From the NCBI GenBank assembly GCA_035317085.1, contig DATHHS010000167.1, forward strand, positions 1 through 8,705: a stretch of DNA of 8,705 bases, in the 5' to 3' direction. Each line of letters starts with the position of its first letter. Positions within the stretch are counted from its first letter, which is position 1. This DNA is from VBDM01 sp035317085 (GTDB taxonomy: Bacteria > Pseudomonadota > Gammaproteobacteria > Burkholderiales > SG8-39). The translations under genes were made by a program, and so were the position numbers. Shown in pieces: positions 5,354 to 8,705 of this stretch. The notes below the pieces were generated by a model. It saw only the letters and a list, made by a program, of their open reading frames with translations, was not told where the DNA came from and ran no database searches.

Positions 5354-6466
5354 TTATGCCTTCATCAACCTCCAATACTGGATTTTCATCGTGAGCGCGG
5401 CGCCCGCGATGATCGAAAAAAACGCGAGGAACGAGCCCAGCGCGAGCGTGGAGAGGCCCGATATTCCCTGCCCGATGGTGCAACCCAGCGCGAGCACCCC
5501 GCCAAATCCCATAAGCGCTCCACCGACCAGGTGATTGATCAGATCCCAGGCGTCGCGAAAGCTCTCCAGGCGAAAGGAGCGGGTGGCAAGCGACCAGGCG
5601 AGCGAGCCCGCGAACATCCCGAGGACCGAAGCGATGCCGAAGCTCATCACGCGGCTCTTATCGCTCCACAGCATGAGAAGCTCGAGAAAGTAGGCCTGCG
5701 GCGCGACGAAGGAGAACGACTCCATTCGACCCGAGTTGGTGGCGAAGAATTTTTCTTCCAGGGTGGCCGGATCCTCGGCGAGATGCCCGATATGTCCGGA
5801 CAAATACCAGCCCCCGACGACGACCAGGCCGACGACGATGCCGCCCAGGACGTTGTCGAAGGAGCGGAATTCGCGCGCCTTGAACACGAACGCAAAAAGG
5901 CCCCCTGAGATCGCGAGCCCGAGCACAGCGAGCGCGGTTTTCTTGTCGAAGCCGAACGAGCGGGCGAGGACGGACGGAAGATCCTGCGTGCCCGCGAGCG
6001 TCGCGCCCACCGAATCGAGCGCCGCGATGCGAAACACTCCGAGAATTCCCTTCAACGTCATGTAGGCGGTGATGGCCAGCACGATCGCGACGACGAGCGA
6101 CTTGAGATTGCCGGTACCGATCCTGATCAGCGTTTTCGATCCGCAACCCGAGCCGAGCGTCATGCCGATTCCGAAGAGCAAGCCGCCCAGAATGTAGGAA
6201 AGCCACGTGAACCTGGGCGCGGTGTAAATCGTCTTCGACAGGTCGATGAGTCCTGCAAGCTGCAGGCCGCTTGCGCCCGCGGTCGCGACAGCAATGGCGA
6301 GCAGCCACATGCGCATGCGGTTCCAGTCGCCCATGTTGACCACGTCCGACACCGCGCCCATGGTGCAGAAGTGCGTCTTGTTGCCGACCGCGCCGAAGAT
6401 GAAGGCGAGCGCAAAGGCCCCCCATACGACGATGGAGGTGAGCGCTGCGGGATTGGGTTCGGTCAC
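5354..6466 (-). CDS. YeeE/YedE (TsuA-type) sulfur-compound transporter
   Basis: This 370-residue inner-membrane protein is almost entirely hydrophobic segments, arranged as two related halves of the sulf_transp/YeeE-YedE family. The first half has NKTHFCTMG (29-37) and GSGCGSKTLIRIGTGNLKSL (105-124). The second has GGALMGFGGVLALGCTIGQG (315-334). In the studied member TsuA, thiosulfate is thought to pass along cysteines in such motifs; here there are exactly three cysteines (34, 108, 329). Thiosulfate or a related sulfur compound is the likely cargo, not proven. No TusA-like partner is adjacent. The start codon is GTG with only a weak ribosome site. cpoB ends 103 bp upstream on the same strand, but a candidate promoter and the unrelated function argue for separate control. 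Confidence 0.9.
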   Translation of the reverse strand: MTEPNPAALTSIVVWGAFALAFIFGAVGNKTHFCTMGAVSDVVNMGDWNRMRMWLLAIAVATAGASGLQLAGLIDLSKTIYTAPRFTWLSYILGGLLFGIGMTLGSGCGSKTLIRIGTGNLKSLVVAIVLAITAYMTLKGILGVFRIAALDSVGATLAGTQDLPSVLARSFGFDKKTALAVLGLAISGGLFAFVFKAREFRSFDNVLGGIVVGLVVVGGWYLSGHIGHLAEDPATLEEKFFATNSGRMESFSFVAPQAYFLELLMLWSDKSRVMSFGIASVLGMFAGSLAWSLATRSFRLESFRDAWDLINHLVGGALMGFGGVLALGCTIGQGISGLSTLALGSFLAFFSIIAGAALTMKIQYWRLMKA

Positions 6467-6490
6467 GAATCGATCCGGAGTCTCGCCGGG

Positions 6491-6496
6491 ATTCTA
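6491..6496 (-). promoter_or_regulatory. Candidate -10 box for yeeE
   Basis: TAGAAT on the - strand matches the -10 consensus at five of six positions and lies 24 bp before the GTG start, giving a short leader. A poor -35 (TTCCCG) sits 18 bp upstream. The rest of the cpoB-yeeE gap holds two GC-rich hairpins without U-tracts. Confidence 0.3.
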
Positions 6497-6569
6497 GCGG
6501 GCCGCTGGGATTCGCGGGAAGCTGCCGCCGCCCGGTGGGCGATTCCGGGGATGGGCGCCCGGGTTGGCG

Positions 6570-7361
6570 CTATTTCTTTTGCGCGAGGCGCTGCTTGGCC
6601 TGCTCCGCCGCAGAGCTCGACGGATACTTCTTGACGAGCGCGCGCAGCGACTCGCGAGCGGCGGCGCTCTCTCCCAGCTCCGCCTGGGAGCTCGCGATGT
6701 TGAGCAGCGCATCGGGCGCCTTGGAATTGTCCGGCCAGAGCTTCACCACTTTCTGCTGCGCGGCAATGGCGGATTTATAATCGCGCATCGCGTAGTAGGC
6801 ATTGCCGATCCAGTACTGCGCCGAGGGCAGGAGCTCGCTGCCGGTGAAGTTGGTCATGAAATTCTGGAAGCTGGTGATGGCGAGCTGGTAGTTGCCGAGC
6901 TTGAACTGGTTGAGCGCCGTCTCATAGGCCTGCTTCTCCGCGGCCGCGTTGCGATCGCCCTGGCTCAGCTTGTCCTGCAACTGCGTCTGCGACACCTCGA
7001 TCTTTCTCAAGCGGTTGTCCAGGTCGACGTAGAGGTCCTTCTGGCGCCGTTCGAGCGTCTCCGTCTGGTTGGCCAGGACTTCGATCTGCCCGCGCAGCTT
7101 CGCGACCTCCTGCTTGAGCGATTCGATGGCCTGGGCGAGGTCGACGACGCGGTTCTGGCCGGAGGAATCCAGTTGTCCGAGCCGTGCGTCGATCGTCGAG
7201 AGACGCTCTTCGATCGCCTTCTGGCGGGCCTCGGCCTGGTTTCTCAGCTGGAAGATCTGCTTGCGCGCCTCGTCGTCGTCGAACAGCGCCGCGTGGGCAA
7301 GCGAAGGCAGTACGAGCGCGGCAAGCAGGACCCCGCGGATCGCCCGGCGCCCCATCCCCAT
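6570..7361 (-). CDS. cpoB: Cell division coordinator CpoB (YbgF), Tol-Pal associated
   Basis: CpoB is a periplasmic protein that links peptidoglycan synthesis with outer-membrane constriction through TolA and PBP1B. The product from this start has 263 residues. It shows a signal peptide (MGMGRRAIRG, a hydrophobic run, LAHA before ALF), a long Q/R/E/L-rich coiled coil at about residues 30-130, and three TPR-like repeats at the end. These begin near AYETALNQFKLGNYQLAI, SAQYWIGNAYYAMRDYKSAI and PDALLNIASSQAELGESAAA. The frame is open to an ATG at 7427. That start would put an intrinsic terminator (7375-7408) inside the gene and lengthen the signal peptide by 22 residues, so it is disfavoured. 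Between the ATGs at 7361 and 7355, GAGCGG gives 7355 the better ribosome spacing, so the start is uncertain by two codons. It follows pal in the usual order. Confidence 0.92.
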   Translation of the reverse strand: MGMGRRAIRGVLLAALVLPSLAHAALFDDDEARKQIFQLRNQAEARQKAIEERLSTIDARLGQLDSSGQNRVVDLAQAIESLKQEVAKLRGQIEVLANQTETLERRQKDLYVDLDNRLRKIEVSQTQLQDKLSQGDRNAAAEKQAYETALNQFKLGNYQLAITSFQNFMTNFTGSELLPSAQYWIGNAYYAMRDYKSAIAAQQKVVKLWPDNSKAPDALLNIASSQAELGESAAARESLRALVKKYPSSSAAEQAKQRLAQKK

Positions 7362-7374
7362 CCGCTCGATCAAA

Positions 7375-7408
7375 GTGTCAAAGAAAATCCCCCCGCGCCG
7401 AGGGGATT
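7375..7408 (-). terminator. Intrinsic terminator between pal and cpoB
   Basis: On the - strand AATCCCCTCG (7399-7408) pairs with CGGGGGGATT (7386-7395). This is a 10-bp stem with one G-U pair and a three-base loop, followed by a T-rich tail (TTCTTTG). It lies 31 bases past the pal stop and ends just before the chosen cpoB start. It probably lowers readthrough into cpoB, so pal and cpoB would be expressed at different levels. Confidence 0.7.
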
Positions 7409-7438
7409 CCTGAAAGGTGAATGCCATTCGGGCCTGCT

Positions 7439-7975
7439 TCAGTACTCGCCGCTGTAGAGCATGTCGCTGCGGCGGTTCTGCGACCAGCAGGCTTCGCCGT
7501 GATCTCCGCAGCGCGGCTTTTCTTCGCCGAGACTGACCGGTTCGACCTGGGCTTCGGTCGCCCCCATCAGCACCAGCATGCGCTTCACTCCTTCGGCGCG
7601 CTTCTGCCCGAGCGCGATGTTGTATTCGCGGCTGCCGCGCTCGTCGCAGTTGCCCTGGACGAGCATTTTCGTGCCGCGATGCTCGGCGAGATACTTCCCG
7701 TGGGCCTGCAGCACCGGGCGGTACTGGTCCTGGACGTCATACTTGTCCAACTCATAGAAAACCGAGCGTTTCGAAAGCCCGCTGTTCGGGTCTTTTAACG
7801 GATCGCCCCGCGCCGCGGAAGGCTCGAGCGGGCGCGCGCTCACCGGCGGGGAAGACGGCAGGGATTGCCCGGAGCCCGGCGTGGCGGGTACGGGTTTCGT
7901 ATCGGTTTCAGTGGGCTGGCTGGCGCAGCCATAGATAAAGACCAGGGCCATCGCAGAAAACAATGCTTTCTTCAT
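7439..7975 (-). CDS. pal: Peptidoglycan-associated lipoprotein Pal
   Basis: Pal anchors the outer membrane to peptidoglycan and is the partner of TolB. The 178-residue product has a lipoprotein signal ending IYGC, so Cys17 is the lipidated residue. A Pro/Ser-rich linker covers about residues 20-65, and the OmpA-like peptidoglycan-binding domain runs from about 70 to the end. The motif GNCDERGSREYNIALGQKRA (109-126 core) carries the Asp and Arg that contact diaminopimelate in this family, and SQNRRSDMLY is the usual tail. Cys156 and Cys163 could form a disulfide. The open frame begins at 8062, but the ATG at 7975 is chosen for the lipoprotein signal and a strong AAGGAG site before it. It lies 103 bp after tolB on the same strand. 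Confidence 0.97.
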   Translation of the reverse strand: MKKALFSAMALVFIYGCASQPTETDTKPVPATPGSGQSLPSSPPVSARPLEPSAARGDPLKDPNSGLSKRSVFYELDKYDVQDQYRPVLQAHGKYLAEHRGTKMLVQGNCDERGSREYNIALGQKRAEGVKRMLVLMGATEAQVEPVSLGEEKPRCGDHGEACWSQNRRSDMLYSGEY

Positions 7976-8008
7976 GGAAATCTCCTTTGGAGCGCCAACG
8001 GGCCGGCA

Positions 8009-8040
8009 CCCCTTCTTGTACTCCCCTTTTCGTACTCCCC
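8009..8040. repeat. 14-bp tandem repeat in the tolB-pal spacer
   Basis: Two 14-bp units, CCCCTTCTTGTACT (8009-8022) and CCCCTTTTCGTACT (8023-8036), differ at two positions and are followed by a third CCCC (8037-8040). On the transcribed strand this reads as GGGGAGTAC runs joined by A-rich linkers, about 35-65 bases before the pal start and upstream of its ribosome site. Confidence 0.7.
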
Positions 8041-8047
8041 TGATTGC

Positions 8048-8080
8048 GGCCGCAACGATCACTCCGTCGCGGCCTTTTTT
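8048..8080 (+). terminator. Intrinsic-terminator-like hairpin pointing against the tol-pal operon
   Basis: GGCCGC (8048-8053) pairs with GCGGCC (8069-8074) over a 15-base loop and is followed by six T residues (8075-8080) on the + strand, which overlap the tolB stop codon. No + strand gene precedes it in the right half of the window, so if it works it would stop antisense transcription before it enters tolB. On the - strand the same hairpin lacks a U-tract. Confidence 0.4.
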
Positions 8081-8705
8081 AGTTACTCAAAAACGGCCCC
8101 CAGGCAGGCTCCCGGACATCGGCCGCTTGAACGCTCAGCCGCTGCTTGAAGCGGCCGTCGCTGGAGACTGCCGCCAGCACGCCCCGGTTATCGACGTCAG
8201 TTGCATAAAGAATAGTTCGTCCGTTCGGCGCGAAGCTCGGAGACTCGTCGCGCTGCCCGTCCGTCAAGGTCTGAACCTGCTTGCTCTCCAGGTCCATGGC
8301 CATCAGCTGGAAGCGTCCGCTGTTGCGCGAAATATACGCCAGGGTCTTGCCGTCCGGGCTGACGCGCGGTGACACATTGTAATCGCCTTCGAAGCTTACG
8401 CGCACCGGTTCTCCGCCGCTCACTGCCATGCGATAGATCTGCGGGCTGCCCCCTCTGTCCGAGGTGAAGTAGAGGGATTGACCATCGGGGGTGAAAAATG
8501 GTTCCGTATCAATGGCCCCGGAAAACGTGATTCGCCGCAGATTCGTGCCGTCGGCGTTCATCAGGTAGACCTGGGAGCTTCCATCCTTGGAGAGCACCGC
8601 CGCCAGCTGCTTCCCGTCCGGCGACCAGGCGGGGGCGCTGTTCGAGCCTCTGTAATTCGCCACCGGCGCCGGCTGCTTGCTCGCGGAGAGGTTCTGCACG
8701 AAGAG
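8079..8705 (-). CDS. tolB: Tol-Pal system protein TolB, C-terminal half (partial)
   Basis: TolB is the periplasmic beta-propeller protein that binds Pal and TolA in the Tol-Pal machine. Only the last 208 residues are in the window; the 5' part lies past the right edge, and the frame stays open to the last base. Repeated WD40-like (PD40) propeller blades are visible: SAPAWSPDGKQLA, TEPFFTPDGQSLYFTSDRGG, VSPRVSPDGKTLAYIS and ESPSFAPNGRTILYAT, each about 43 residues apart. The tail EPAWGPFLSN matches the normal TolB end, so the gene is complete at this side. Pal follows on the same strand. Confidence 0.96.
   Translation of the reverse strand, partial: LFVQNLSASKQPAPVANYRGSNSAPAWSPDGKQLAAVLSKDGSSQVYLMNADGTNLRRITFSGAIDTEPFFTPDGQSLYFTSDRGGSPQIYRMAVSGGEPVRVSFEGDYNVSPRVSPDGKTLAYISRNSGRFQLMAMDLESKQVQTLTDGQRDESPSFAPNGRTILYATDVDNRGVLAAVSSDGRFKQRLSVQAADVREPAWGPFLSN

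Noticed and set aside
7373..7378. Perfect TTGACA as a cpoB promoter
   Set aside because: The hexamer 17 bp downstream is GGGATG, with no -10-like box at 16-18 bp, so the match is likely chance.
6564..7457. 297-residue + strand frame opposite cpoB
   Set aside because: It is the complement of the coiled-coil and TPR coding sequence, giving Leu/Arg/Glu-rich nonsense.

Overview
The window is high-GC DNA that reads as chromosomal sequence from a betaproteobacterium, probably Burkholderiales or a relative. This rests on the Bug-type solute-binding receptor, the tolB-pal-cpoB order, the style of the Pal and CpoB proteins, and an ATTCCC...GGGAAT inverted-repeat element of a kind common in that class. 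No rRNA, CRISPR array, transposase or phage gene was seen. The species cannot be named from the sequence alone.

Layout. Positions 1-263 hold no recognisable gene but have strong RNA-folding potential and a candidate -10 box. On the + strand come gmd (264-1355) and fcl (1381-2358), the two enzymes that turn GDP-mannose into GDP-L-fucose. They are followed by an alpha/beta hydrolase resembling 3-oxoadipate enol-lactonase (2447-3238) and a Bug/TctC-type periplasmic receptor (3299-4327). From 4459 to the right edge every gene is on the - strand. In window order these are a small secreted protein with two Cys-x10-Cys repeats (4459-4833), tRNA-Lys(UUU) with its own promoter and terminator (5075-5150), a 130-bp inverted-repeat element (5216-5345), a YeeE/YedE (TsuA-type) sulfur-compound transporter (5354-6466), cpoB (6570-7361), pal (7439-7975) and the C-terminal half of tolB (8079-8705, cut by the window edge).

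How the genes work together. gmd and fcl form a complete sugar-nucleotide pathway, presumably feeding surface polysaccharide synthesis encoded elsewhere. tolB, pal and cpoB belong to the Tol-Pal envelope system, transcribed right to left. A 10-bp intrinsic terminator lies between pal and cpoB; it favours the later cpoB start and suggests reduced expression of cpoB relative to pal. A tRNA-Lys downstream of tol-pal-cpoB is also seen in E. coli, and here the yeeE gene plus the repeat element sit between them. The hydrolase and Bug receptor may form a small catabolic pair, but nothing in the window fixes their substrate.

Most of the window is ordinary. The items most worth checking are the Cys-repeat protein, whose two 17-residue motifs are identical in protein yet differ at 12 of 17 codons; the folded leader at 1-195; the two competing hairpins in front of the Bug gene; the repeat element; and the tolB-pal spacer, which holds 14-bp tandem repeats and an intrinsic-terminator-like signal pointing against the operon. 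No clearly new multi-gene system was found.
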